Notes under the pieces: generated by a model
Database searches by the model: none
What the model was told of the DNA's origin: nothing
The model's input: the letters and a program-made list of their open reading frames with translations, nothing else
Made by a program: the position numbers and the translations under genes
Origin: DASULA01 sp036278435
GTDB lineage: Bacteria; Actinomycetota; Actinomycetes; Mycobacteriales; DASULA01
NCBI GenBank assembly: GCA_036278435.1
Contig: DASULA010000260.1
Span: 1 to 17,195 of the forward strand
Direction of reading: 5' to 3'
Length of the DNA stretch: 17,195 bases
In this document: positions 1 through 6,870 of the stretch, piece by piece
How the letters are laid out: each line of letters opens with the position of its first letter
How positions within the stretch are numbered: position 1 is the first letter of the stretch

Positions 1-977
1 CGCGCCTCCAGGCGGTCGAGCCCCTGGAAGGGCCCGGGCGCGGTGATGACGGCGTGCTCGTCCATGACGGTGAGGGCGGGCAGGTCGTGGCGCCGGCCGA
101 TCTCGAAGTCGTTCGGGTCGTGGGCCGGGGTCACCTTGACCGCGCCGGTACCGAACGCGGGGTCCACGTGCTCGTCGGCCACGATCGGGATGCGCCGACC
201 GGTCAACGGCAGCTCCACGTCCCGGCCGATCAGGTGGGCGTACCGGTCGTCGTCGGGGTGCACAGCCACCGCAGTGTCACCCAACATGGTCTCCGCCCGG
301 GTGGTGGCCACCACGATCGAGGTGTCCCCCTCGCCGTAGCGGATCGACACCAGCTCGCCCTCGTCCTCGCTGTGCTCCACCTCGATGTCCGACAGCGCGG
401 TCAGGCAGCGCGGGCACCAGTTGATGATCCGTTCGGCCCGGTAGATCAGCCCGTCGTCGTAGAGCCGTTTGAACATGGTGCGCACCGCGCGGGACAGCCC
501 CTCGTCGAGGGTGAACCGCTGGCGGGTCCAGTCCACGCTGTCGCCCAGCCGGCGCATCTGACCGAGGATCGTGCCGCCGGACTGCTCCTTCCAGGTCCAC
601 ACCCGTTCGACGAACGCCTCCCGGCCCAGGTCGTGGCGGGACAGGCCGTGGGCGGCCAGTTCCCGCTCCACCACGTTCTGGGTGGCGATGCCGGCGTGGT
701 CCATGCCCGGCAGCCACAGCGCGTCGTAGCCCTGCATCCGACGGCGTCGGATCAGCGCGTCGATCAGGGTGTGTTCGAACGCATGCCCCATGTGTAGCGA
801 GCCGGTCACGTTCGGCGGCGGGATCACGATGCAGTACGGCGGCCGGTCGCTGCCGACCTCGGCGGTGAAGTAGCCGCGTTCCACCCAGCGCTCGTACAGC
901 GGGCCCTCTACCTCGGCGGGCGAGTACTGGGTCGGTAGGTCGGAGCGGGCACCGGGGGATTGGAAGTTCGCGGTCAC
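1..977 (-). CDS. valS: Valine--tRNA ligase, N-terminal 325 codons (runs off the window)
   Basis: This is a cytoplasmic class I aminoacyl-tRNA synthetase that charges tRNA-Val. The translation starts MTANFQSPGARSDLPTQYSP and contains the class I signature HMGH at residues 62-65, inside the ValRS-typical stretch IPPPNVTGSLHMGHA. It continues with the GMDHAGIATQ block, the WTWKEQSGGTI block and the start of the CP1 editing domain (VATTRAETMLGDTAVAVHP). The frame stays open to base 1, so the KMSKS half, anticodon-binding domain and C-terminus lie outside. GTG at 977 is chosen because an in-frame TGA lies nine codons upstream and no other early start exists. It has no clear Shine-Dalgarno; the nearest GAGG is about 18 bases upstream. 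It lies 101 bases after the clpX stop, in the order known from Streptomyces. Confidence 0.96.
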   Translation of the reverse strand, partial: MTANFQSPGARSDLPTQYSPAEVEGPLYERWVERGYFTAEVGSDRPPYCIVIPPPNVTGSLHMGHAFEHTLIDALIRRRRMQGYDALWLPGMDHAGIATQNVVERELAAHGLSRHDLGREAFVERVWTWKEQSGGTILGQMRRLGDSVDWTRQRFTLDEGLSRAVRTMFKRLYDDGLIYRAERIINWCPRCLTALSDIEVEHSEDEGELVSIRYGEGDTSIVVATTRAETMLGDTAVAVHPDDDRYAHLIGRDVELPLTGRRIPIVADEHVDPAFGTGAVKVTPAHDPNDFEIGRRHDLPALTVMDEHAVITAPGPFQGLDRLEA

Positions 978-1078
978 AGGGAAATGGTAATGATGCCTCG
1001 CGGGTCACCGCACCACGGTTACCCGTCGGCCGGCCGGCGGCGGCGTGGCCCGGTGGTCGCGACTGGCCGGAGCGGCGG

Positions 1079-2365
1079 TCAGGCGGACTTCTCCCGGCGT
1101 TCCCGCTTGGGTGGCTCGCGCGGCACGATCGTCGGGTTGACGTGCTCCAGCACCGACTCCCGGGTGATCACCACCCGGGCCACGTCATCGCGGCTGGGCA
1201 CCTCGTACATCACCGAAAGCAGGACCTCTTCCATGATCGCGCGCAGGCCGCGGGCGCCGGTACCGCGCAGGATGGCCTGGTCAGCGATCGCCTCCAGCGC
1301 GTCGTCGCTGAAGTCCAGTTCCACCCCGTCCAGCTCGAACAGCTTGCGGTACTGGCGCACCAGCGCGTTGCGTGGCTCGGTGAGGATGCGGATCAGCGCC
1401 TCGCCGTCCAGGTTGCGCACGCTGGTGATCACCGGGAGCCGGCCGACGAACTCCGGGATCATGCCGAACTTGAGCAGGTCCTCGGGCATGACCTCGGCGA
1501 ACATGTCGGCCGAGTCGGTGTCATACTTGCCGCGCAGCTCGGCACCAAAGCCGATGCCCTTGCGGCCGACCCGTTGCTCGATGATCTTCTCCAGGCCGGC
1601 GAAGGCGCCGCCGACGATGAACAGCACGTTGGTGGTGTCGATCTGGATGAACTCCTGGTGCGGGTGCTTGCGTCCGCCCTGCGGCGGCACCGAGGCGGTG
1701 GTGCCCTCCAGGATCTTGAGCAGGGCCTGCTGCACACCTTCCCCGGACACGTCCCGGGTGATCGACGGGTTCTCGCTCTTCCGGGCGATCTTGTCGACCT
1801 CGTCGATGTAGATTATCCCGGTTTCGGCGCGCTTGACGTCGTAATCGGCAGCTTGGATGAGTTTGAGCAGGATGTTCTCGACATCCTCGCCGACGTAGCC
1901 GGCCTCGGTGAGCGCGGTGGCGTCGGCGATCGCGAACGGCACGTTCAGCATCTTGGCCAGGGTCTGGGCCAGCAGCGTCTTGCCGCAGCCGGTGGGCCCG
2001 AGCAGCAGGATGTTGGACTTGGCCAGTTCGACGCCGCCGTCCGGGCTGCCCCGGTGCCCGGCGTCGCCGCCGGCCTGCACCCGCTTGTAGTGGTTGTACA
2101 CGGCCACGGCCAGTGACTTCTTGGCCACGTCCTGGCCGACCACGTAGCTGTTCAGGAAGTCGTAGATCTCCGCCGGCTTGGGCAGCTCGTCGAACTTCAG
2201 CTCGGAGGACTCCGACAGCTCCTCCTCGATGATCTCATTACACAGGTCGATGCACTCGTCGCAGATGTAGACCCCCGGGCCCGCGATGAGCTTTTTCACC
2301 TGCTTCTGCGACTTGCCACAGAACGAGCACTTGAGCAGGTCGCCACCGTCGCCGATGCGTGCCAC
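1079..2365 (-). CDS. clpX: ATP-dependent Clp protease ATP-binding subunit ClpX
   Basis: AAA+ unfoldase that recognises substrates, unfolds them and feeds them to the ClpP1P2 chamber. It is 428 aa, the normal ClpX length. The N-terminal zinc-binding domain has Cys13, Cys16, Cys35 and Cys38. Walker A GPTGCGKT is at 123-130, pore-1 loop GYVG at 156-159, Walker B with IDE at 187-189, the RKH loop at 232-234 and the ClpP-docking IGF loop at 271-273. The open frame extends upstream, but the family starts at MARIGDGGDLLKC. GTG at 2365 is preceded by GGAGAGG at good spacing, so it was chosen. It lies 310 bases downstream of clpP2. A GC-rich hairpin sits in that gap, so clpX may be transcribed partly from its own promoter. 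Confidence 0.97.
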   Translation of the reverse strand: MARIGDGGDLLKCSFCGKSQKQVKKLIAGPGVYICDECIDLCNEIIEEELSESSELKFDELPKPAEIYDFLNSYVVGQDVAKKSLAVAVYNHYKRVQAGGDAGHRGSPDGGVELAKSNILLLGPTGCGKTLLAQTLAKMLNVPFAIADATALTEAGYVGEDVENILLKLIQAADYDVKRAETGIIYIDEVDKIARKSENPSITRDVSGEGVQQALLKILEGTTASVPPQGGRKHPHQEFIQIDTTNVLFIVGGAFAGLEKIIEQRVGRKGIGFGAELRGKYDTDSADMFAEVMPEDLLKFGMIPEFVGRLPVITSVRNLDGEALIRILTEPRNALVRQYRKLFELDGVELDFSDDALEAIADQAILRGTGARGLRAIMEEVLLSVMYEVPSRDDVARVVITRESVLEHVNPTIVPREPPKRERREKSA

Positions 2366-2675
2366 TACCGCACCTCTCCGTTCGGGTGACCATGGTGGGC
2401 ACCGTGGACACCTTCCCTGATTCGGGCCGGCCCGCTGCGGCCGGCCCCGGTCTCCGGGTCGATCCTGTCGGGGTGTCGCCGTCGGACGTCCAGGGCCACG
2501 GTAGGGCGTGCGACCCCGTCTCCGGTGTCGGGGAGCAGCGGGGGCAACGTCGCCGCCCCGGCTCCACCCCACCGGCCGGGACCCTGTGCGCCGAGTCGGT
2601 GCATTGGCCGACGTTACCTCCTCCCGTGCGGGTTGCACCCCCTTTCACGGGCGCGTCTTGCGATCCGTGAGCGGT
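2366..2675. other. Non-coding gap between clpP2 and clpX
   Basis: These 310 bases carry no gene I can support. Open frames here are upstream extensions of clpX or antisense frames lacking a Shine-Dalgarno. The only clear structure is the hairpin at 2424-2447. I found no CGC-N5-GCG ClgR-type site here. Confidence 0.6.
2424..2447 (-). terminator. GC-rich hairpin upstream of clpX (terminator or attenuator)
   Basis: A perfect 9-bp inverted repeat (GGGCCGGCC and GGCCGGCCC) encloses a 6-base loop. In the minus-strand transcript it lies about 230 bases after the clpP2 stop and about 58 bases before the clpX start. No T-tract follows, as is common for high-GC actinobacteria. It could end clpP1P2 mRNA or control read-through into clpX. 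Confidence 0.45.
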
Positions 2676-3308
2676 TCAGCCGCTGGTAACAGCGGAGAGC
2701 TTGCGGGTTGTCAGAACATCGTCGATGATGCCGTATTCCTTGGCTTCTGGCGCGGTCAGGATCTTGTCCCGCTCGATGTCGATCCTGACCTGTTCGACGG
2801 TCTGCCGGCTGTGTCGGGCCAGGATGGTCTCCAGCAGCCCGCGCATCCGCAGGATCTCCGCGGCGTGGATCTCCAGGTCGCTGACCTGGCCCTCGCTGCC
2901 CCCGGAAGGCTGGTGGATGAGCATCCGGGAGTTCTCCAGGGCGAAGCGCTTGCCCGGTGTGCCGGCAGCCAGCAGCACCGCGGCGGCCGAGGCTGCCTGG
3001 CCCATGCAGACCGTCTGGATGTCCGGTCGGACGTACATCATCGTGTCGTAGATCGCGGTCAGGGCGGTGAACGAGCCGCCTGGCGAGTTGATGTACATGA
3101 CGATGTCGCGGTCGGGGTCGGCCGACTCCAGGCACAGGAGCTGGGCCATCACGTCGTTGGCCGAGGCGTCGTCGATCTGAACTCCGAGGAAGATGATCCG
3201 CTCCTCGAAGAGCTTGTTGTACGGGTTGGACTCCTTGACGCCGTAGCTGGTGCGTTCGACAAACGAAGGCAGCACGTAACGGCTGGAAGGTGAATAAAGC
3301 TCGCTCAC
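2676..3308 (-). CDS. clpP2: ATP-dependent Clp protease proteolytic subunit ClpP2
   Basis: Serine peptidase subunit that stacks with ClpP1 into the tetradecameric proteolytic chamber used by ClpX and ClpC. It is 210 aa. The catalytic triad is visible: Ser107 in GQAASAAA, His132 in LIHQPSGG and Asp181 in IERDKIL. The block YINSPGGS at 72-79 is the ClpP oxyanion and handle region. The N-terminal 25-30 residues are a likely processed propeptide. GTG at 3308 has a strong GGAGGAG five bases upstream. It follows clpP1 by 45 bases, so the two are almost certainly one operon. The MYVRPDIQTVCMGQAAS sequence resembles the ClpP2 rather than the ClpP1 branch; I call it ClpP2 on this and on gene order. Confidence 0.96.
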   Translation of the reverse strand: MSELYSPSSRYVLPSFVERTSYGVKESNPYNKLFEERIIFLGVQIDDASANDVMAQLLCLESADPDRDIVMYINSPGGSFTALTAIYDTMMYVRPDIQTVCMGQAASAAAVLLAAGTPGKRFALENSRMLIHQPSGGSEGQVSDLEIHAAEILRMRGLLETILARHSRQTVEQVRIDIERDKILTAPEAKEYGIIDDVLTTRKLSAVTSG

Positions 3309-3353
3309 TGGACTCCTCCGGGTTCTGGAGCTGTCAAACGCGGTGGTCCCAGG

Positions 3354-3998
3354 TCAGGCCGGACTGACACCGCCACCGTTGGGAAGCTGCCCGGCGCGTT
3401 CGAGGACCCGGTCCACAAAGCCGTACTCCAGCGCCTGCTGGGCGGTGAACCACCGGTCGCGGTCGGAGTCCCGGGTGATCTGTTCGGCCGTCTGGCCGGT
3501 GTGCTGGGCGATCAGTTCGGCCATCTCCTGCTTGGTGAGCCTGAACTGCTCGGCCTGGATGGAGATGTCCGACGCGGTGCCGCCCACCCCCGCCGAGGGC
3601 TGGTGCATCAGGATCCGGGCGTGCGGCAGGGCGTACCTCTTGCCGTGGGAGCCGGCCGACAACAGGAACTGCCCCATCGAGGCGGCCAGACCCATCGCGT
3701 AGGTGGCCACATCGCACTCGACGAACTCCATCGTGTCGTAGATCGCCATGCCGGCGGTCACCGATCCGCCGGGAGAGTTGATGTAGAGGTTGACGTCGCG
3801 GCGCGGGTCCTCCGCGGCGAGCAGCAGGAGTTGCGCGCAGATCGTGTTGGCGATCGCGTCGTCCACCGGCTGGCCCAGGAAGATGATCCGCTCCCGCAGC
3901 AGCCGGTCGTAGACCGAATCGTTCAGCGACATCCCGGCGCCCGGGCTGCGCATCACCGGAACCGGACGGGTGGTCCTCACAGGTTCAATCTGGTTCAC
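3354..3998 (-). CDS. clpP1: ATP-dependent Clp protease proteolytic subunit ClpP1
   Basis: Partner of ClpP2 in the heteromeric actinobacterial Clp protease. It is 214 aa, with catalytic Ser107 (GLAASMGQ), His132 (LMHQPSAG) and Asp181 (SDRDRWF). The blocks YINSPGGSVTAGMAIYDTM and KRYALPHARI are near-invariant in ClpP1. GTG at 3998 is preceded by AGGCAGG about nine bases upstream. Internal ATGs at residues 16 and 23 are possible alternatives, since the conserved part begins at SLNDSVYDRLL and the leader is a likely propeptide. The 186-base gap to tig upstream carries a ClgR-like operator, so the clpP1P2 operon probably has its own stress-controlled promoter. Confidence 0.96.
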   Translation of the reverse strand: MNQIEPVRTTRPVPVMRSPGAGMSLNDSVYDRLLRERIIFLGQPVDDAIANTICAQLLLLAAEDPRRDVNLYINSPGGSVTAGMAIYDTMEFVECDVATYAMGLAASMGQFLLSAGSHGKRYALPHARILMHQPSAGVGGTASDISIQAEQFRLTKQEMAELIAQHTGQTAEQITRDSDRDRWFTAQQALEYGFVDRVLERAGQLPNGGGVSPA

Positions 3999-4122
3999 CT
4001 ACGGTGCCTGCCTTCGCGAACATTCGAACTGGTACTGGTACCGGGACTCGGGGCACTCCCCGTCGTTCGTCTCCATCGACCCTAACGTGGCGGCCCGCGC
4101 CGGGAGTCCCCGGCGACGGGGT

Positions 4123-4136
4123 GTTCGCTCTGAGCG
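4123..4136. promoter_or_regulatory. Putative ClgR operator upstream of clpP1P2
   Basis: The sequence GTTCGC-TCTGA-GCG fits the GTTCGC-N5-GCG element described for the Clp gene regulator ClgR of Streptomyces and relatives. It lies about 125 bases upstream of the clpP1 start, in the tig-clpP1 gap, where ClgR sites are expected. The match is direct; binding is inferred. Confidence 0.65.
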
Positions 4137-4140
4137 CAGG

Positions 4141-4176
4141 GTTACCTCGGGTTACTCCGTCACGCCGTTACTCCGG
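4141..4176. repeat. Three direct repeats of GTTACYYCGK beside the ClgR site
   Basis: GTTACCTCGG, GTTACTCCGT and GTTACTCCGG start at 4141, 4151 and 4167. They lie between the tig stop and the ClgR-like site, in a non-coding gap. They may be an additional operator for clpP1P2 or chance. No function is assigned. Confidence 0.45.
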
Positions 4177-4184
4177 TCACTTGA

Positions 4185-5636
4185 TCACTCCGAGGTTGGC
4201 GCGGGGCCGCTGGCCGACTCCGGTTCGGGCGAGTCCGCCCCGGCCGGCGTCTCCTCGGGTGCATCCGCTCCGGCTGGTCCGGCCTCGGGCGGCCCGGCCT
4301 CGTCGTCCACACCGGTCGCCTGCCGCCGGATCGCCGCCACGTCGACCGGCCGGCCGGACGCGTCGGTGACGGTCGCGGCGTCCACCACCGCCAGCAGCGC
4401 CTTGTTCCGCCGCACGTCGGCCACCAGGGTGGGCAGGTTGCCGGCCTGGGACATCTGCTGGGCGAACTGCTGCGGGGCCATGCCATACCGCTGGGCCTGC
4501 ATGATGATGTGCTCGGTCAGCTCCGCGTCGGACACGCCGACCTGCTCGGTGTCGGCCACCGCGTCCAGCAGGATCTGGGTCTTGACCGCCTGCTCGGCGC
4601 CCTGCCGCATCTCCACCCGGAGTTCGTCGGAGGTCTGCCCCTCGTGCTCCAGGTACTCCTCCAGGGTCGACCCGACCTCGTCGAGCTGCCGGGTGATGGC
4701 CTGCTCCCGCCACTCCAGCTCGCCGGACACCACCGACTCGGGCAGCGGGATCTCGACCTCGGCCAGCAGTGCGTCCAGCACCTTGTCCCGCGCCTCGGCG
4801 GCCTGGCCCATCAGCTTCACCCGGCCCAGCCGGTCCCGGATGTCGGTGCTCAGTTCGTCCAGGGTGTCGAACTCGCTCGCGCTCTGGGCGAACTCGTCAT
4901 CCAGGTCGGGCAGTTCCTTCTCCTTGACCGAACGGACGGTCACGGTCACCTCGGCGGCCTGTCCGGCCTGCTCGCCTTTGACCAGTTCGGTGGAGAAGGT
5001 GGCTGACCCGCCGGCCAGCATGCCGGCCAGCACGTCGTCCAGGCCGGGCACCAAGTCACCGCTGCCGACCTGGTAGGACATGCCGGTGGTGCTGCCGCCC
5101 TCCACCTCGGCACCGTCCACGGTGGCGATCAGGTCGATGGACACGTAGTCGCCCTCGGCCACCGGCCGGTCGGCCGCCTTGAGCACCGCGAACCGCTCCC
5201 GCAGGCCGGCGATCTGCTCCTGCACGTCCTCCTCAGTGACCTCGGCGTCGTCCACGCTGGCGGTCAGGCCGGACATGTCCGGCAGCCTCACCTCGGGGCG
5301 CACGTCGACCTCGGCGGTGAACTCGATGGTCTGCCCGTCGTCGAGCTTGGTCAGTTCGATGTCCGGCTGACCCAGCACCCGCACGTTGTTGGCGGTCACC
5401 GCGTCGGCGTAGGCGCGCGGAACGGCGTCCTGCACCGCCTCCTGCAGGACGGCGGCCCGCCCGACCCGCTGGTCGATGATCCGGGCCGGGGCCTTGCCCG
5501 GCCGGAAGCCCGGTACCCGCACCTGCCCGGCGATCGACTTGTATGCCCGGGCCAGGCTCTCCCCGAGCTCGTCGAAGGGCACCTCTACGGCGAGCCGTAC
5601 CCGCGTGGGGCTCAGGGTCTCGACGGTGCTCTTCAC
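4185..5636 (-). CDS. tig: Trigger factor (ribosome-bound chaperone, peptidyl-prolyl isomerase)
   Basis: Binds the ribosome exit tunnel and shields nascent chains; the middle domain is an FKBP-type prolyl isomerase. It is 483 aa. The N-terminal ribosome-binding domain carries the signature GFRPGK at 43-48. The FKBP domain spans about 150-240 (GDYVSIDLIATVDG, GSGDLVPGLDDVLAGM). The C-terminal helical arms run to about 435, followed by an acidic Pro/Ala/Gly-rich tail of about 45 residues, usual in Actinomycetota. The open frame continues upstream, but trigger factors begin MKSTVETL. GTG at 5636 is preceded by GAGGAG eight bases upstream, which decides the start. Downstream lies clpP1, so folding and degradation functions are grouped here. 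Confidence 0.97.
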   Translation of the reverse strand: MKSTVETLSPTRVRLAVEVPFDELGESLARAYKSIAGQVRVPGFRPGKAPARIIDQRVGRAAVLQEAVQDAVPRAYADAVTANNVRVLGQPDIELTKLDDGQTIEFTAEVDVRPEVRLPDMSGLTASVDDAEVTEEDVQEQIAGLRERFAVLKAADRPVAEGDYVSIDLIATVDGAEVEGGSTTGMSYQVGSGDLVPGLDDVLAGMLAGGSATFSTELVKGEQAGQAAEVTVTVRSVKEKELPDLDDEFAQSASEFDTLDELSTDIRDRLGRVKLMGQAAEARDKVLDALLAEVEIPLPESVVSGELEWREQAITRQLDEVGSTLEEYLEHEGQTSDELRVEMRQGAEQAVKTQILLDAVADTEQVGVSDAELTEHIIMQAQRYGMAPQQFAQQMSQAGNLPTLVADVRRNKALLAVVDAATVTDASGRPVDVAAIRRQATGVDDEAGPPEAGPAGADAPEETPAGADSPEPESASGPAPTSE

Positions 5637-5717
5637 GTACGCGTCTCCTCGGTTGGGGGCGGAATGGGGGATGTCCGGCGCGGTCGTCCGGTCGCCGGTG
5701 TGTCTTCGGCGTCGCCG

Positions 5718-5723
5718 AGTGTA
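5718..5723 (-). promoter_or_regulatory. Possible -10 box for tig
   Basis: TACACT on the minus strand fits the actinobacterial TANNNT -10 pattern, about 80 bases upstream of the tig start. No good TTGAC -35 box is seen 16-18 bases upstream, so support is weak. Confidence 0.25.
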
Positions 5724-5859
5724 GGCGACCGGGGCGTTCACGCGAGCCCCGGTCCGGCCATCGGCTGCACCGGGGCGCGCTCACGCGGTAGCCCTGCCCG
5801 CGGCGTCCGTACCGGCGCTGCGGCACACCGCCAGACTATGCCCGTGAATGTACGTGTGC

Positions 5860-5936
5860 TGGTCGGGATGCCCGGATTTGAACCGAGGACCTTCCGCTCC
5901 CAAAGCGGACGCGCTACCAAACTGCGCCACATCCCG
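5860..5936 (-). tRNA. tRNA-Pro (anticodon TGG)
   Basis: A full cloverleaf reads on the minus strand: acceptor CGGGATG paired with CATCCCG, D arm, anticodon stem TCCGC/GCGGA with loop TTTGGGA giving anticodon TGG, and T-loop TTCAAAT. The discriminator A is followed by an encoded CCA at 5860-5862. It reads CCA and, by wobble, other Pro codons. It lies upstream of tig on the same strand and is divergent from tRNA-Gly. Confidence 0.97.
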
Positions 5937-6134
5937 GTGACCGGCGGCTGACTGCCTGCCGTTGGCCGACCGGCCGCCCGTAGCGTACATGGACCCCGCC
6001 CCTTCCTGCCCAGGGCGCGACCCGGCACCACCGTGGCCGGACGCGTCCGGCGGGTGGGAAAGTCGCGCGGACCCGGCCGTTCCAGCCGCTACGCTGTACA
6101 CGCGTCACGGCACCGGTCCGCCGGCGCCGCGCAT

Positions 6135-6205
6135 GCGGGCGTAGCTCAATGGCAGAGCCCCAGCCTTCCAAGCTGGCCATGCGGGTTCGATTCCCGTCGC
6201 CCGCT
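6135..6205 (+). tRNA. tRNA-Gly (anticodon TCC)
   Basis: Acceptor GCGGGCG pairs with CGCCCGC. The anticodon stem CCAGC/GCTGG holds loop CTTCCAA with anticodon TCC, and the T arm has loop TTCGATT. The discriminator is T and no CCA is encoded (CCG follows). A tRNA-Pro/tRNA-Gly pair next to tig is a conserved actinobacterial arrangement. Its 3' side borders the variable region of this window. Confidence 0.97.
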
Positions 6206-6236
6206 CCGCCCTCACCACACCCGGCCGTGGCCGGAA

Positions 6237-6438
6237 CTACAGCAGCACGAGCCCTTCGTGATCGGCGAAGTCGACGAAGTCCTTGACGTTGTGCGTCGCC
6301 AGCGGCAGCCCTTCGTCAGGCAGCACGCCGCGATCCAGGTGTCGTTGTCCGGTCACGGCCGGCCCGGCACCGCCGCGGCCGACGGAGCCGCCAGACCCTG
6401 TCGGCGACATCCTGCTGCTGTGCGAAGCCGCTCAGCAT
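6237..6438 (-). pseudogene. Remnant of a VapC-type PIN-domain toxin, frameshifted
   Basis: On the minus strand one frame reads NDTWIAACC, the motif before the last acidic residue of VapC PIN nucleases. A shift of one base then gives DEGLPLATHNVKDFVDFADH and EGLVLL before a TAG at 6237-6239. This is the family pattern D-x-W-I-A-A then GLPLxTxNxKDF. The break is near 6319-6321. The NDTW frame meets a TGA at 6353-6355, so there are at least two lesions. Upstream, FAQQQDVADRVWRL in yet another phase may be older toxin sequence. No N-terminal PIN part (LLDTN-type) and no antitoxin gene remain. Toxins of this family cleave RNA; this copy cannot make an intact protein. The upstream limit is approximate. 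Confidence 0.65.
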
Positions 6439-6483
6439 GGCTAGCCTTCACCACAATATCGCGTTGGATACGACATTTCGCTC

Positions 6484-6533
6484 TTGACTGATATAAGTTG
6501 ATGTTTACGACAGCTAATATCAGACAATAACTT
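6484..6533. promoter_or_regulatory. AT-rich patch with 7-bp inverted repeat
   Basis: CTGATAT (6488-6494) and ATATCAG (6517-6523) form a perfect inverted repeat across 22 bases. AAGTT (6495) and AACTT (6529) add a looser second pair. A TTGACT - 16 bases - TACGAC promoter-like pair overlaps on the plus strand. The patch is strikingly AT-rich for this genome. No plus-strand gene follows within 1 kb, so any transcript would be antisense to the regulator gene. Confidence 0.35.
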
Positions 6534-6695
6534 CAGATGAGGCAAACACGTCTTACTCCGACGCGCTGCTGACGGGCGAGGGACGGGCAGCCGGAAGCCC
6601 CCTCGGGTCCGACCGCCCGCGACCTGGTCGACCCGTCATGGCATCCACGGCCAGCCGTGGCCGGCCAGGCGATGGCCGAACCCGCCTCGGCGCGC

Positions 6696-6838
6696 CACGA
6701 CCTGCCCACTGGGGACCCATCCAGTGCCCATCCAGTGCCCCGGACATGCCCGTCTGATGCCCCGGACGTGCCCATCCGGTGCCCACCAGGTACCCGCCGT
6801 GGACCCGACGAATGCCCCTGGCTGGCCGCTCGGGGACC
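6696..6838. repeat. Array of 13 degenerate 11-bp tandem units
   Basis: Cutting the sequence every 11 bases from 6696 gives units nearly all beginning with C and all ending in CC. Examples are CACGACCTGCC, CATCCAGTGCC (twice, 6718 and 6729), CCGGACATGCC, CGTCTGATGCC, CCGGACGTGCC, CATCCGGTGCC and CGACGAATGCC. Seven of thirteen end in TGCC and three more in GACC. The phase fades upstream of 6696 and slips by one base after 6838. A period of 11 is not a multiple of three, so it is not protein repeat coding. It lies just after the 3' end of the winged-helix regulator gene. Confidence 0.7.
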
Positions 6839-6870
6839 CGGTGGTGAACCAGCGACAACGGCCGAATCGG

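Noticed and set aside
54..797. Plus-strand open frame of 247 codons over valS
   Set aside because: It is antisense to unmistakable valyl-tRNA synthetase sequence and shows low-complexity composition.
2366..2638. N-terminal extension of clpX to an upstream start
   Set aside because: The extension is Arg/Pro-rich and not found in ClpX. The GTG at 2365 has a good ribosome site and matches the family start.
5637..5741. N-terminal extension of tig
   Set aside because: Trigger factors begin at the MKSTVETL-type sequence. The GTG at 5636 has a strong ribosome site.
6135..6205. Attachment site of an integrated element at tRNA-Gly
   Set aside because: No direct repeat of the tRNA 3' end and no integrase gene were seen in the window.
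6696..6838. CRISPR array
   Set aside because: Units are 11 bp, contiguous and degenerate, with no spacer alternation, and there are no cas genes.
6553..6858. Minus-strand 101-codon frame (TTG start) through the 11-bp array, with Trp/Gly/His repeats
   Set aside because: There is no Shine-Dalgarno and only a TTG start. The peptide repetition is explained by the 11-bp DNA period read through changing frames.
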